Source of the DNA: Bacteroidetes bacterium MED-G20
GTDB taxonomy: Bacteria > Bacteroidota > Bacteroidia > Flavobacteriales_D > Parvicellaceae
DNA: 64,000 nucleotides
Direction: 5' to 3'
NCBI GenBank assembly: GCA_905182745.1
Contig: CAJJCR010000008.1
Location: 1 to 64,000 of the forward strand
Shown: positions 17,089 to 25,531 of the stretch, piece after piece
How the letters are laid out: each line of letters opens with the position of its first letter
Position numbering within the stretch: the first letter of the stretch is position 1
Notes under the pieces: generated by a model
Told to the model about the DNA's origin: nothing
Seen by the model: only the letters and a program-made list of their open reading frames with translations
Database searches by the model: none
Program-made: the position numbers and the translations under genes

Positions 17089-18294
17089 ATGGACTTTCAA
17101 AAAGACTTTCCTATTTTAAAAAGTACTGTTAATGGTAATCCACTAATATACTTTGACAATGCTGCTACTTCACAAAAACCAAAGTGTGTAATTGATGCAT
17201 TAAGTAACTACTATGAAAATATTAATTCCAATGTGCATAGAGGAGTTCATGAATTAAGTCAAAAAGCAACTAGTGAATATGAAGAAACGAGAAATATAGT
17301 TGGAGATTTTATAGGCTCAGAAACAGCAGAACAAATTATTTTCACAAAAGGCACTACAGACGGTATAAATATTGTAGCAAGTGCTTGGGCAGAAAATCAA
17401 TTGCAAAAAGGCGATGAGATATTAATTACTACTATGGAGCACCATAGTAATATTGTCCCTTGGCAGATGTTATGCGAGAATTTAGGTACCAAACTTGTGG
17501 TATGTCCAATAAATGTTGCAGGAGAAATACTCATGGATGAGCTTAAAAAATTAATAAGTGTTAGAACTAAACTTATTGCGGTAACTCATGTTTCAAATAC
17601 TTTAGGGACGATAAATCCTGTTAAAGAGATAACCAATCTTGCTAAAGAAAATAATTGTAAAATTTTAATTGATGCAGCTCAATCTATTCCTCATTTTAAA
17701 GTGGATGTAAATAAATTAGATTGTGACTTTTTGGTTTTTAGTGGTCATAAGATTTTCGCTCCCACTGGTGTAGGAATTCTTTATGTTAAAAAAGATAGAT
17801 TTGAGGAGATGAAGCCCTATCAAGGTGGTGGTGATATGATAAAAGAAGTTTCTTTTGAAAAAACGACTTACAATACATATCCACATAAGTTTGAAGCTGG
17901 AACCCCAAATATTGCAGGTGTAATTGGGTTAAAAACAGCATTAAAATATGTAAACAATATAGGGATAGAGAAGATTTCAGAAATAGAAGATGAATTGCTG
18001 ATATATGCTCAAGAATCTATTTCTAAAATTAATAAATTAAATATTTTTGGTAACGCTCAAAACAAAGCAAGTGTTATTTCATTTACAGTCGATGGAATTC
18101 ATCCTTTTGATATAGGCACTTTATTAGACCAATTAGGAATTGCTATAAGAACTGGACACCATTGTACCCAACCCCTTATGAATTTTTTTAATATTCCTGG
18201 AACAGCAAGAGCTAGTTTTGCTTTTTACAACAAAAAAAGTGAAATAGATTTTTTTATAGAATCTCTAAAAAGAACCATAAAAATGCTCAGTTAA
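17089..18294 (+). CDS. sufS: Cysteine desulfurase, SufS type
   Basis: 401 residues, PLP-dependent class V aminotransferase fold. It removes sulfur from L-cysteine as an enzyme persulfide for Fe-S cluster assembly. Lys221 in VFSGHKIFAPTGVG binds PLP. Cys359 in AIRTGHHCTQPLM is the persulfide cysteine, in the short conserved loop of SufS rather than the longer IscS loop. THVSNTLGTINPVKEI and LIDAAQSIPHFKVDV are typical SufS segments. Length matches the family (about 405). The rest of suf (sufBCD, sufE) is not in this window. Ends flush with the convergent phosphatase gene. Confidence 0.93.
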   Translation: MDFQKDFPILKSTVNGNPLIYFDNAATSQKPKCVIDALSNYYENINSNVHRGVHELSQKATSEYEETRNIVGDFIGSETAEQIIFTKGTTDGINIVASAWAENQLQKGDEILITTMEHHSNIVPWQMLCENLGTKLVVCPINVAGEILMDELKKLISVRTKLIAVTHVSNTLGTINPVKEITNLAKENNCKILIDAAQSIPHFKVDVNKLDCDFLVFSGHKIFAPTGVGILYVKKDRFEEMKPYQGGGDMIKEVSFEKTTYNTYPHKFEAGTPNIAGVIGLKTALKYVNNIGIEKISEIEDELLIYAQESISKINKLNIFGNAQNKASVISFTVDGIHPFDIGTLLDQLGIAIRTGHHCTQPLMNFFNIPGTARASFAFYNKKSEIDFFIESLKRTIKMLS

Positions 18295-19539
18295 CTATAT
18301 ATAAAATTTACAACTCATTACAGCCGTGTCGTCTAGTATCTCTTGATCGCCTTTAAAATCATCTAGTTTTTCAAATATTTTTTGATCTAATTCGTTCATG
18401 GTTAAATTGAAATTATTTTCAACCACCTCAATTAGATTTTCTGTTTCAAACGGTACTCCGTTATTATTTTCTAACTCAACTAATCCGTCTGTATAGCATA
18501 CAAGAACAGTGTCTTGCTGAAATTGAATTTTATTTACTTCAATTTTTGGAATTTCCTCCAACATTCCAAGACCAATGCATCCTTTATTTAAAAAAGTAGT
18601 TTTTGTTTTATTAATTAGCAATGGATAATTATGACCAGCATTAATATATTGAAGTGTTTTATTTTTTTTATTGTAATGTCCTGCAAAAAACGTAATAAAT
18701 TTTTCTCCTTTAGCAGCATTATTTACATCTTGATTTAAATCCTCAATAAGTGTTTTTAGGGTTATATTTTTATAGTTATACTTAATATTTGCATGAAGCT
18801 TTGCTTGGAAATGACTCATTAGTAGAGCGGCAGACATTCCTTTTCCTGAAACATCTGCAATACATAGAAAACATTCATTTTCGTTGAGAAAAATAAAGTC
18901 ATAATAATCTCCTCCTACCAAATGTTTGGATTCGTACCTTGCTGCAACATCTAATGAATCGTCATTTGGAAGATTAATGGGGAAAAGTAGTTTTTGCATT
19001 TCTGCAGCAAGTTCCATCTCTTTCTTGTTTACTTCCTGTTCGAGAAGCTCTTTGGAGTATCTTTTATTTTCAATAGCTACAACTATTATACTAGCTAAAG
19101 TCTGAATAAATGGCATGTGCTTAATTCCGGGACTAATTGCAATAATATCGTCTTCTAAATCTCCAATTAATAAATAGGCAAGTGCTATTTTTTTATGAAA
19201 AATCGGAATAACAATATCAAATGAATTTAGTGTTTTAACAGATGAAGACTCTATCACTGTAATGTCCTTTATGTGGGTGAGCTCTTCTTCTACATTTATC
19301 TTTTTATTAAGCCCTTTCCCTCCAAAATGGAGAATATAATTCCATTTTTCACTATCATTAGCATATAGAATCAACTTACTAATTCCTAGTTGTTCTCTTA
19401 GAATATATTCAAAAATCTTCAAAATATTATCGATGGATAAATTATTATTTATTGCTTTTGTTATCTCTAAAAGAGAGTTTAATTTAAATTCATTTAACTC
19501 TAACTTTTCATAATATTTTTTCGGCAGTTCTTCTGTCAT
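18295..19539 (-). CDS. SpoIIE/RsbU-type PP2C serine phosphatase with GAF-like sensor
   Basis: 414 residues. The N-terminal part (about 20-180) resembles a GAF-like sensor; a coiled coil follows (ELLEQEVNKKEMELAAEMQK). The C-terminal PP2C/SpoIIE domain shows metal-binding and core motifs VGGDYYDFI, IADVSGKGMSAALLMSHFQA, YINAGHNYPLL and VCYTDGLVE, with a final Asp in DDTAVM. Such phosphatases dephosphorylate anti-anti-sigma factors or act in general stress signalling. No anti-sigma or antagonist gene is adjacent, so the partner is unknown. Divergent from rplU. Confidence 0.85.
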   Translation of the reverse strand: MTEELPKKYYEKLELNEFKLNSLLEITKAINNNLSIDNILKIFEYILREQLGISKLILYANDSEKWNYILHFGGKGLNKKINVEEELTHIKDITVIESSSVKTLNSFDIVIPIFHKKIALAYLLIGDLEDDIIAISPGIKHMPFIQTLASIIVVAIENKRYSKELLEQEVNKKEMELAAEMQKLLFPINLPNDDSLDVAARYESKHLVGGDYYDFIFLNENECFLCIADVSGKGMSAALLMSHFQAKLHANIKYNYKNITLKTLIEDLNQDVNNAAKGEKFITFFAGHYNKKNKTLQYINAGHNYPLLINKTKTTFLNKGCIGLGMLEEIPKIEVNKIQFQQDTVLVCYTDGLVELENNNGVPFETENLIEVVENNFNLTMNELDQKIFEKLDDFKGDQEILDDTAVMSCKFYI

Positions 19540-19649
19540 TATTGGGATTTTATATTCAATTTTCTAAGAGTTAGAATTCAAAATTCTTCTAAATTTACCA
19601 AAGATATAACCATCTGCTCATTAGTTCAGGTGTATTTATTAAGTTCAAA

Positions 19650-19681
19650 TTGTGAGAAGTAAATAAAAGTAGTTACATTTG
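19650..19681 (+). promoter_or_regulatory. Promoter of the rplU-rpmA operon
   Basis: TTG at 19650-19652 and TACATTTG at 19674-19681, with a 21-base spacer, match the Bacteroidota consensus TTG-N17..23-TAnnTTTG. The rplU ATG is 37 bp downstream. This is the clearest promoter in the window and fits a highly expressed ribosomal operon. Confidence 0.6.
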
Positions 19682-19718
19682 CCACCCTTAAATAAGTAAA
19701 CAAATAAATTATTAATTT

Positions 19719-20246
19719 ATGTATGCGATTGTAGAAATAGCAGGGCAACAATTTAAAGTTGAAAAAGACCAAAAGTATTTCGTCCATCAATTAGAAGGAA
19801 AACCAGGATCAAAAGTTACTTTTGAAAATGTTCTTTTATTAGATGACAAAGGCAAAGTATCAGTAGGCGCCCCAGCTGTAAACGGAGTTCAAGTAACTGC
19901 CAAAATTGAACAACATCTTTTAGGAGATAAAGTTATTGTCTTCAAGAAGAAAAGAAGAAAAGGTTATAAAGTTAAAAATGGTCATAGACAAAGGTTAACT
20001 GAAATAACAGTCCAAGAGATAGGTAAAAAGGCAGCAGCTAAGTCTGAAACCAAAGCAGCGCCTAAAAAGGTAGCTCCTAAGGTTGAGGCAAAAGTAGAAA
20101 CAAAAAAAGCAGCACCCAAAAAGGTAGCTCCTAAGGTTGAGGCAAAAGTAGAAACAAAAAAAGTAGCTCCTAAAAAGGCAGCTCCAAAAAAAGCAGCAGC
20201 TAATTCCAAACCAGCTGTAGCTTCTAAAACAAAAAAAGAAAGTTAA
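19719..20246 (+). CDS. rplU: Ribosomal protein L21 with long Lys/Ala-rich C-terminal extension
   Basis: 175 residues; bacterial L21 is usually about 100-105. Residues 1-103 are canonical ([45 protein letters not shown]) and bind 23S rRNA in the large subunit. Residues about 105-175 form a basic, low-complexity tail built from an 18-residue unit ([18 protein letters not shown]) in two exact copies plus a degenerate third. Similar tails on L21 occur in other Bacteroidota, but repeat number here is set by a DNA tandem repeat. Followed 18 bp later by rpmA. Confidence 0.96.
   Translation: MYAIVEIAGQQFKVEKDQKYFVHQLEGKPGSKVTFENVLLLDDKGKVSVGAPAVNGVQVTAKIEQHLLGDKVIVFKKKRRKGYKVKNGHRQRLTEITVQEIGKKAAAKSETKAAPKKVAPKVEAKVETKKAAPKKVAPKVEAKVETKKVAPKKAAPKKAAANSKPAVASKTKKES
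20052..20190 (+). repeat. 54-bp tandem repeat in the rplU tail
   Basis: Copies at 20052-20105 and 20106-20159 encode the same 18 residues with only a few silent differences (GCG/GCA and CCT/CCC near the start of each copy). A partial, diverged third copy reaches about 20190. Being in frame, unit gain or loss would change tail length without breaking the gene. Confidence 0.85.
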
Positions 20247-20264
20247 TTTTTTAATTCATTCATT

Positions 20265-20525
20265 ATGGCACATAAAAAAGGAGCTGGAAGCTCAAATAAC
20301 GGAAGAGAATCGGAATCAAAACGTCTTGGAGTAAAGATATTTGGTGGGCAACTAGCAATAGCTGGTAACATCATAGTTAGACAAAGAGGTACAAAACATA
20401 ACCCTGGTGAAAATGTTGGTATTGGTAAAGACCACACATTATTTGCCCTTAAAGATGGTATTGTTGAGTTTGCAAAAAAAGCAAAAAATAAATCTTACGT
20501 CTCGGTTACTCAGTTAGAAAATTGA
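20265..20525 (+). CDS. rpmA: Ribosomal protein L27
   Basis: 86 residues, the standard length. It begins [20 protein letters not shown], the conserved N-terminal tail that reaches the peptidyl transferase centre, and continues with [36 protein letters not shown]. No extra N-terminal extension or cleavage motif of the Firmicutes type is present. Co-transcribed with rplU (18-bp gap), as in most bacteria, and followed by a terminator. Confidence 0.98.
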   Translation: MAHKKGAGSSNNGRESESKRLGVKIFGGQLAIAGNIIVRQRGTKHNPGENVGIGKDHTLFALKDGIVEFAKKAKNKSYVSVTQLEN

Positions 20526-20550
20526 GCGTTTAGTCACTAAATAAACTTTT

Positions 20551-20576
20551 AAAAGCGCTTTTATAGCGCTTTTTTT
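20551..20576 (+). terminator. Rho-independent terminator of rplU-rpmA
   Basis: AAAAGCGC (20551-20558), loop TTTTATA, GCGCTTTT and further T residues to 20576, 25 bp after the rpmA stop. The A-run before the stem makes it potentially bidirectional. Confidence 0.85.
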
Positions 20577-20633
20577 ATACCTTTTTTATTCCTCTATAAA
20601 TTTTGATATTTTTACTATAAATAACTGTTTACA

Positions 20634-21905
20634 ATGTTGCAGATTCAAAAAATTCGAACCGAGAAAGATTCTATTATTAAAAATATTTTAGATGTCAGAA
20701 AAGTAGATGTTACTGATCAAATTAACCAGGTTTATAATCTTGATATTAATAAAAGAGATACCCAAAAGCATCTAGACGAGATGTCTGCCAATATGAATGT
20801 ATTATCCTCTCAAATTGGAGAACAATTTAAAAAAGGAGCTATTGAAAAAGCTAATATTTTAAAAAAAGAAACTACCATATTAAAGGAAAATATAAAAAAA
20901 CTCAAACAAAGTTTTGAAGAGTTAGATAAATCAATTCTTGAATTGCTCTATCAAATACCTAATACGCCAAACGAATTGGTTCCACCAGGGAAATCTGAAA
21001 ATGATAATGAAATTATTTTCTCTTCAAATACAGATAGTTTAAAAAATGAAAGTTTTCTTCCCCACTGGGAACTATGTCAAAAGTATGATTTAATTGATTT
21101 TGAGCTTGGCGTAAAAGTAACCGGAGCTGGTTTTCCGATATATAAAGGCAAAGGGGCTATTTTGCAAAGAGCATTAATTCAGTTTTTTTTAAATGAAGGC
21201 AATAAGAAAGGATATCAAGAACTTTCAGTCCCTCATCTTGTTAACGAATCCTCAGGTTATGGCACTGGGCAGCTTCCAGATAAAGAAGGCCAGATGTACC
21301 ATGTGTCATCAGATGATTTATACTTAATCCCTACTGCAGAAGTACCTATTACCAATATTTATAGAGATGTCATTGTCGAACAAAAAGACTTGCCTATAAA
21401 ACACATAGGATATACGCCGTGCTTTAGAAGGGAAGCTGGCTCTTATGGTAAAGATGTTAGAGGGTTGAATAGATTACATCAATTTGATAAAGTGGAGATA
21501 GTTCAAATAACAAATCCATCTGAAAGTTATCAAACTTTAGATGATATGGTTATTTATGTCGAGAGTCTAATAAAGAAATTGGGCTTGCCTTACAGGAAAT
21601 TAAGACTTTGTGGTGGAGATTTAGGATTTACTTCTGCCTTGACTTATGATTTAGAAACCTATTCCGTTGGTCAAGACAAATGGCTAGAAGTTAGCTCAAT
21701 TTCTAATTTTGAAACCTTCCAGTCTAATAGACTAAAATTGCGCTATAGAGCTCAAAATAAAACTATTGATTTAGCCCACACACTAAATGGTAGCGCACTA
21801 GCACTTCCAAGAATTATGGCGTCTTTACTTGAAATAAACCAGAATGAAGATGGTATTAATATTCCCGAAGTCTTAAGACCTTACACAGGGTTTGATTCTA
21901 TATGA
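20634..21905 (+). CDS. serS: Seryl-tRNA synthetase
   Basis: 423 residues, normal length. The N-terminal coiled-coil tRNA-binding arm covers about 30-105 (charged heptads around QIGEQFKKGAIEKANILKKE). The class II catalytic core shows motif 2 (YTPCFRREAGSYGKDVRGL then HQFDKVE) and motif 3 (LNGSALALPRIMASLLE). The TAE loop TAEVPITNIYRD binds serine. It attaches serine to tRNA-Ser in the cytoplasm. The stop overlaps the following lipoprotein start (ATGA), so the two genes are translationally coupled. Confidence 0.97.
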   Translation: MLQIQKIRTEKDSIIKNILDVRKVDVTDQINQVYNLDINKRDTQKHLDEMSANMNVLSSQIGEQFKKGAIEKANILKKETTILKENIKKLKQSFEELDKSILELLYQIPNTPNELVPPGKSENDNEIIFSSNTDSLKNESFLPHWELCQKYDLIDFELGVKVTGAGFPIYKGKGAILQRALIQFFLNEGNKKGYQELSVPHLVNESSGYGTGQLPDKEGQMYHVSSDDLYLIPTAEVPITNIYRDVIVEQKDLPIKHIGYTPCFRREAGSYGKDVRGLNRLHQFDKVEIVQITNPSESYQTLDDMVIYVESLIKKLGLPYRKLRLCGGDLGFTSALTYDLETYSVGQDKWLEVSSISNFETFQSNRLKLRYRAQNKTIDLAHTLNGSALALPRIMASLLEINQNEDGINIPEVLRPYTGFDSI

Positions 21906-22378
21906 TTTACATGAAATATCTTAAACTAATTGTTGTTTTTTTAGTATTGGTTAGTTGTTCTAACAAAGGAGAAAAACAGGCCAATGCACTACTTTCAAAA
22001 TCATTTTTTTTGGAGAAAAGCATCAATGAAATAAATACTATCCATGTGGAGAATGCATTTTCAAAATACCAAGATAATATTGAATTGGTTAAAAAATGTG
22101 TAAGTACTATTGAAAATGAGTTTGCTAGGAGAATGAATAATTACAAAGGTCTCAAAAGAGCATGTCCTAGTTTTTTGACTAATTATGGTTTGACAAAAAG
22201 AAACTTAGAGATTGAAATTAATCAACTCAAGACGTTAAAATTAGATCTTGCAAATAATTTGGTTCCTGGAGATTCAATACCATATTATCTAGAAATGGAA
22301 AAAAAAAATATCCAAAAAATTTCTGATGATCTTCTAGACATTCTTAACTTATATGACTTTGTTATATCCAATAAATGA
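21902..22378 (+). CDS. Small lipoprotein of unknown function
   Basis: 158 residues from ATG 21902, which overlaps the serS stop; an ATG at 21911 (MKYLKLIVVFLVLVSC) is an equally good start. The lipobox LVSC marks a lipid-anchored protein. The mature part is helical and charged (KSINEINTIHVENAFSKYQD, EIEINQLKTLKLDLANNLVP). No domain recognised. Placement behind serS and before a TPR protein is suggestive of a cell-envelope pair but proves nothing. Confidence 0.65.
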   Translation: MIYMKYLKLIVVFLVLVSCSNKGEKQANALLSKSFFLEKSINEINTIHVENAFSKYQDNIELVKKCVSTIENEFARRMNNYKGLKRACPSFLTNYGLTKRNLEIEINQLKTLKLDLANNLVPGDSIPYYLEMEKKNIQKISDDLLDILNLYDFVISNK

Positions 22379-22391
22379 CAGTTTATATTTG
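22358..22391 (+). promoter_or_regulatory. Candidate promoter of the TPR protein gene
   Basis: TTTG at 22358-22361 and TATATTTG at 22384-22391, 22 bases apart, inside the 3' end of and just after the lipoprotein gene. The -7 element is a perfect TAnnTTTG and lies 37 bp before the ATG at 22429. Confidence 0.5.
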
Positions 22392-22419
22392 CCAATAAAG
22401 AATTTTGCCAATAAAGAAT
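22388..22419 (+). repeat. Perfect 16-bp tandem duplication in the TPR gene leader
   Basis: TTTGCCAATAAAGAAT is present twice without spacer (22388-22403, 22404-22419). The first copy begins inside the -7 promoter element, so the duplication lengthens the predicted transcription-start region and leader by 16 bp. Confidence 0.9.
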
Positions 22420-22428
22420 GTTCCAAAA

Positions 22429-24306
22429 ATGAGATTTAAATATCTTTTTACACTACTATTTTCGATAGTATCTGTCTTAAGTTTTTCACAGGCTTCTACT
22501 ATCGATTTTCAACTAGCTAAAAAATATTACTTAGATAGCGATTATGAAAAAGCAGTGCTTTATTATGAGAAAATATTTAATGAGGCTAGATACAGACTTA
22601 GGATTTATGAAAATTACAAATCGGCTTTTATAGAACTTAATAAATTTAAAGAAGCTGAAAAATTAAGTAAAACTTTAATCAAAGAGTATCCTAACAAGCT
22701 AAGATTTTTAGTTGATTTAGGAGTTATTTATGGTCTTGTGGATAGAAATGATAAAAAGAATCAAGTCTTTGATAAAGCTATTGAGCAAATAAATAAAGAG
22801 ACATCATATGACAACGCATTTGATTTAGGACTAGCTTTTGAGAAAATAGGAAATTTAGAAAAAGCACTAGAAGTATATTTAAATTTCGAGTCTAAAAATC
22901 TCCAAAATCCTTTCGCATTTCACTCTAAGATTGCACTTATTTATAACAAGACTGGCCAATCTAATAAAATGATTAATACTTTTTTTGAGATGTTAGATTT
23001 CAATAATAAGTTTCTTCAAAATGTCCAGAACGGTTTAGTAAATAGCATTGGGTTTCAAAAAAACATTAAGGAAAAAGAGATATTAAGACAATCCATCATT
23101 AAAAAAATTCAAGCAAATCCAAAAAAAATAGTTTATATCGAATTATTAGCCTGGTTTTACATGCTAGACAACGATTATGAAAATGCTTATACACAAATTA
23201 AAGCATTGGACAAGAAATTAAATAAAAATGGATCCAAGCTACTTGAATTAGGTAATACGGCGCTCAACAACCAAGATTTTAAAGTTGCCATTAAATGCTT
23301 TGATGATGTTGTTATTAAAAGTAATTCTTTGGAATATAAGTTTGAAGCAAAAAATAAAAAACTCTTTGCTTTAAAAAGTAAGATTCTTTATGGCAATCAA
23401 ATCATTCAAGAAGAATTAGAGGAGCTAAAGGCCAATTATCTTTTAATATTGTCCCAACTAAATAATTCAAAAAATGTTTACAATAATTCTAAAAGAAAGT
23501 ACAATTTACTTTTAGATCTTTCGGAAATAGAGGCTTTTTATTTAGGCGATATTAGTTCTGCAAAACAACATTTAAATAATGCAATTCTAATCCCAAGATT
23601 AAAGGAAAAACAAAAAGCAAATGCAAAATTGAAACTAGCCAACATTCTTGTTTTAGAGGATAATATTTGGGAAGCATCCTTAATGTATCTTCAGATTGAA
23701 AAACAATTTAAAGACGATCAGTTAGGACATTTAGCAAAATTTAAAAATGCCCAAGTATATTATTTCTCTGGTGAATACGATTGGTGCCAAGCACAACTTA
23801 AAGTTTTAAAAGCATCTACTTCTAAATTAATAGCCAATGACGCCTTAGAGCTTTCAGTATTAATTTCAGATAATTACAATATGGACACCTCTGAAGTTGC
23901 TATGAAATTATTTTCCTATGCCGATATGCTCACCTTTCAACAACAATTCTCGAAAGCAAATACTTTATACGATTCCATACTAAAGAATTTTCAAAACCAT
24001 TCTTTAAATGATGAAATTATTTTCAGAAAAGCAAAAATTGATTTAAGACAACACAATTACCAAAAAGCTATCCAGCACTTCAAATTACTAGTTGACAATT
24101 ATCCTAATTCTATTTTACTAGATAATTCTTTATTTTTAATAGCTTCTATTTATGAAGAAAAAATCAAAGACTTTGACCAAGCAAAAAAATATTTTAAGAC
24201 CATTCTCTTTGACCATAAAGGGAGTTTATATACTGCCGAATCTAGAAAAAGATTTAGAAAACTAGCAGGAAATACTAATGAGAAAATTGAAAAAGATTCA
24301 GGATGA
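22429..24306 (+). CDS. TPR-repeat exported protein
   Basis: About 625 residues from ATG 22429 (MRFKYLFTLLFSIVSVLSF-SQ), which starts a clean signal peptide; an upstream in-frame TTG at 22405 would add eight residues that disturb it. The body is a chain of tetratricopeptide-like helix pairs, e.g. YYLDSDYEKAVLYYEKIF, IGNLEKALEVYLNFES, HNYQKAIQHFKLLVDNYP and DFDQAKKYFKTILFDHKG. The last repeats have the YbgF/BamD-like pattern. Likely a periplasmic or outer-membrane-associated protein-interaction scaffold, common in Bacteroidota; partners unknown. Overlaps the next gene by 4 bp. Confidence 0.75.
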   Translation: MRFKYLFTLLFSIVSVLSFSQASTIDFQLAKKYYLDSDYEKAVLYYEKIFNEARYRLRIYENYKSAFIELNKFKEAEKLSKTLIKEYPNKLRFLVDLGVIYGLVDRNDKKNQVFDKAIEQINKETSYDNAFDLGLAFEKIGNLEKALEVYLNFESKNLQNPFAFHSKIALIYNKTGQSNKMINTFFEMLDFNNKFLQNVQNGLVNSIGFQKNIKEKEILRQSIIKKIQANPKKIVYIELLAWFYMLDNDYENAYTQIKALDKKLNKNGSKLLELGNTALNNQDFKVAIKCFDDVVIKSNSLEYKFEAKNKKLFALKSKILYGNQIIQEELEELKANYLLILSQLNNSKNVYNNSKRKYNLLLDLSEIEAFYLGDISSAKQHLNNAILIPRLKEKQKANAKLKLANILVLEDNIWEASLMYLQIEKQFKDDQLGHLAKFKNAQVYYFSGEYDWCQAQLKVLKASTSKLIANDALELSVLISDNYNMDTSEVAMKLFSYADMLTFQQQFSKANTLYDSILKNFQNHSLNDEIIFRKAKIDLRQHNYQKAIQHFKLLVDNYPNSILLDNSLFLIASIYEEKIKDFDQAKKYFKTILFDHKGSLYTAESRKRFRKLAGNTNEKIEKDSG

Positions 24307-24617
24307 TTTTATATAACATTACTGTTAATATCGATCACGATATTAACCAAGAGTGGCTTGTTTGGATGAAGGATATTCACATTCCTGATGTTTTGTCTAC
24401 TGGTTTATTTATAGAAAATAAAGTTGCTAAAATTCATGCTGAGGAAGATGGCGGATTTTCTTATAGCATTCAATATCTATTAAAATCTTGGGAAGATTAT
24501 AATTTGTATCAATCAAATTTTGCATCCCAACTACAGAAAAAATACCAAGAAAAGTATGCCAATAAAAGTGTTGCTTTTAGAACAGTTTTAGAAATAATTC
24601 ATGTTGCTTACCCATAA
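24303..24617 (+). CDS. DUF4286 family protein
   Basis: 104 residues. MILYNITVNIDHDINQEWLV, then WMKDIHIPDVLSTGLF and SYSIQYLLKSWEDYNLYQSN match the DUF4286 family, a small ferredoxin-like-fold protein found next to TPR proteins in Bacteroidota. No active site is known. It overlaps the TPR gene by 4 bp and precedes the PLP enzyme by 5 bp, so all three form one operon. Confidence 0.8.
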   Translation: MILYNITVNIDHDINQEWLVWMKDIHIPDVLSTGLFIENKVAKIHAEEDGGFSYSIQYLLKSWEDYNLYQSNFASQLQKKYQEKYANKSVAFRTVLEIIHVAYP

Positions 24618-24622
24618 AATTT

Positions 24623-25531
24623 ATGGATTTTAATAATTCTCCTTTAAATAAGCTAGATCTTTCTTACTACGGAATTAAAAATCAAGTTTACGCAAAAAGA
24701 GATGATTTAATCCATCCTATTATCTCTGGAAATAAGTGGAGAAAATTAAAATACAATTTAAAATATTTTAATTCTATTTCTAAAAAAGGGATTGTTTCCA
24801 TTGGAGGTGCTTATTCCTCTCATATTTTAGCTCTTTCATATATATGTAAAGTCCATTCTATAAAATGTGTTCTTCTTGTAAGGGGAGAGCAAACTAGTCC
24901 TTTGAATAATATTTTAATTAAATGCCACTCCTACGGAGCAATTATCGAATATATAAGCAGAAACAATTATAAAAATCCAAAATGGATTCAAAATTTTTGT
25001 AAAGAAAAGTACAACGACTTTTTTTTCATTCCAGAGGGTGGGTCTAATTTTCACGGAATAAAAGGTTGTCAAAAAATAGTTGATGAAATTGAAAACGATT
25101 TTGATTACATTTTTTGTGAGGTAGGGACAGGAGCAACTTTTTCTGGAATAGTTTCCTCGTTAAATAAATCTCAATCTTGTTTTGGTATAGTTGTACTAAA
25201 AGGTGCTACTAAAATTGGAGAGAATATTTCTAACAAATTTGAATTTGAATTAAAAAAGCCTTTTTCGAAAAATTGGATTTTAAATCATGATTATCATTTT
25301 GGCGGTTACGCCAAATACAGTGAAGAGCTAATACTATTCATGCGAGAATTTTATAAAATAACAGGCCTAATGACAGATCCAATTTATTCAGGGAAGATGT
25401 TTTTTGGTCTAGTAGATCAACTAAAAAAAAATAAGAAATTGGAGAACAAAAAAATAATTGCTTTACACTCTGGAGGATTATCTGGAATAGAAGGATTTGA
25501 AAAAAGATATAAAATAAAAATATTTAATTAG
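24623..25531 (+). CDS. PLP enzyme of the ACC deaminase / D-cysteine desulfhydrase family
   Basis: 302 residues, beta-family PLP fold. ISGNKWRKLKYNLKYF contains the PLP lysine (Lys38), VSIGGAYSSHILALSYIC the Ser that stacks near the cofactor, and EVGTGATFSGIV the phosphate-binding loop. Known activities in the family are ring opening of 1-aminocyclopropane-1-carboxylate, and D-cysteine breakdown to pyruvate, ammonia and sulfide. In marine bacteria D-cysteine desulfhydrase activity is more usual. Convergent with recQ, overlapping by 8 bp. Confidence 0.8.
   Translation: MDFNNSPLNKLDLSYYGIKNQVYAKRDDLIHPIISGNKWRKLKYNLKYFNSISKKGIVSIGGAYSSHILALSYICKVHSIKCVLLVRGEQTSPLNNILIKCHSYGAIIEYISRNNYKNPKWIQNFCKEKYNDFFFIPEGGSNFHGIKGCQKIVDEIENDFDYIFCEVGTGATFSGIVSSLNKSQSCFGIVVLKGATKIGENISNKFEFELKKPFSKNWILNHDYHFGGYAKYSEELILFMREFYKITGLMTDPIYSGKMFFGLVDQLKKNKKLENKKIIALHSGGLSGIEGFEKRYKIKIFN

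Noticed and set aside
19982-20209. Open frame antisense to the rplU tail
   Set aside because: It is the complement of the Lys/Ala repeat and has low-complexity Ala/Thr/Phe composition; the + strand L21 explains it.
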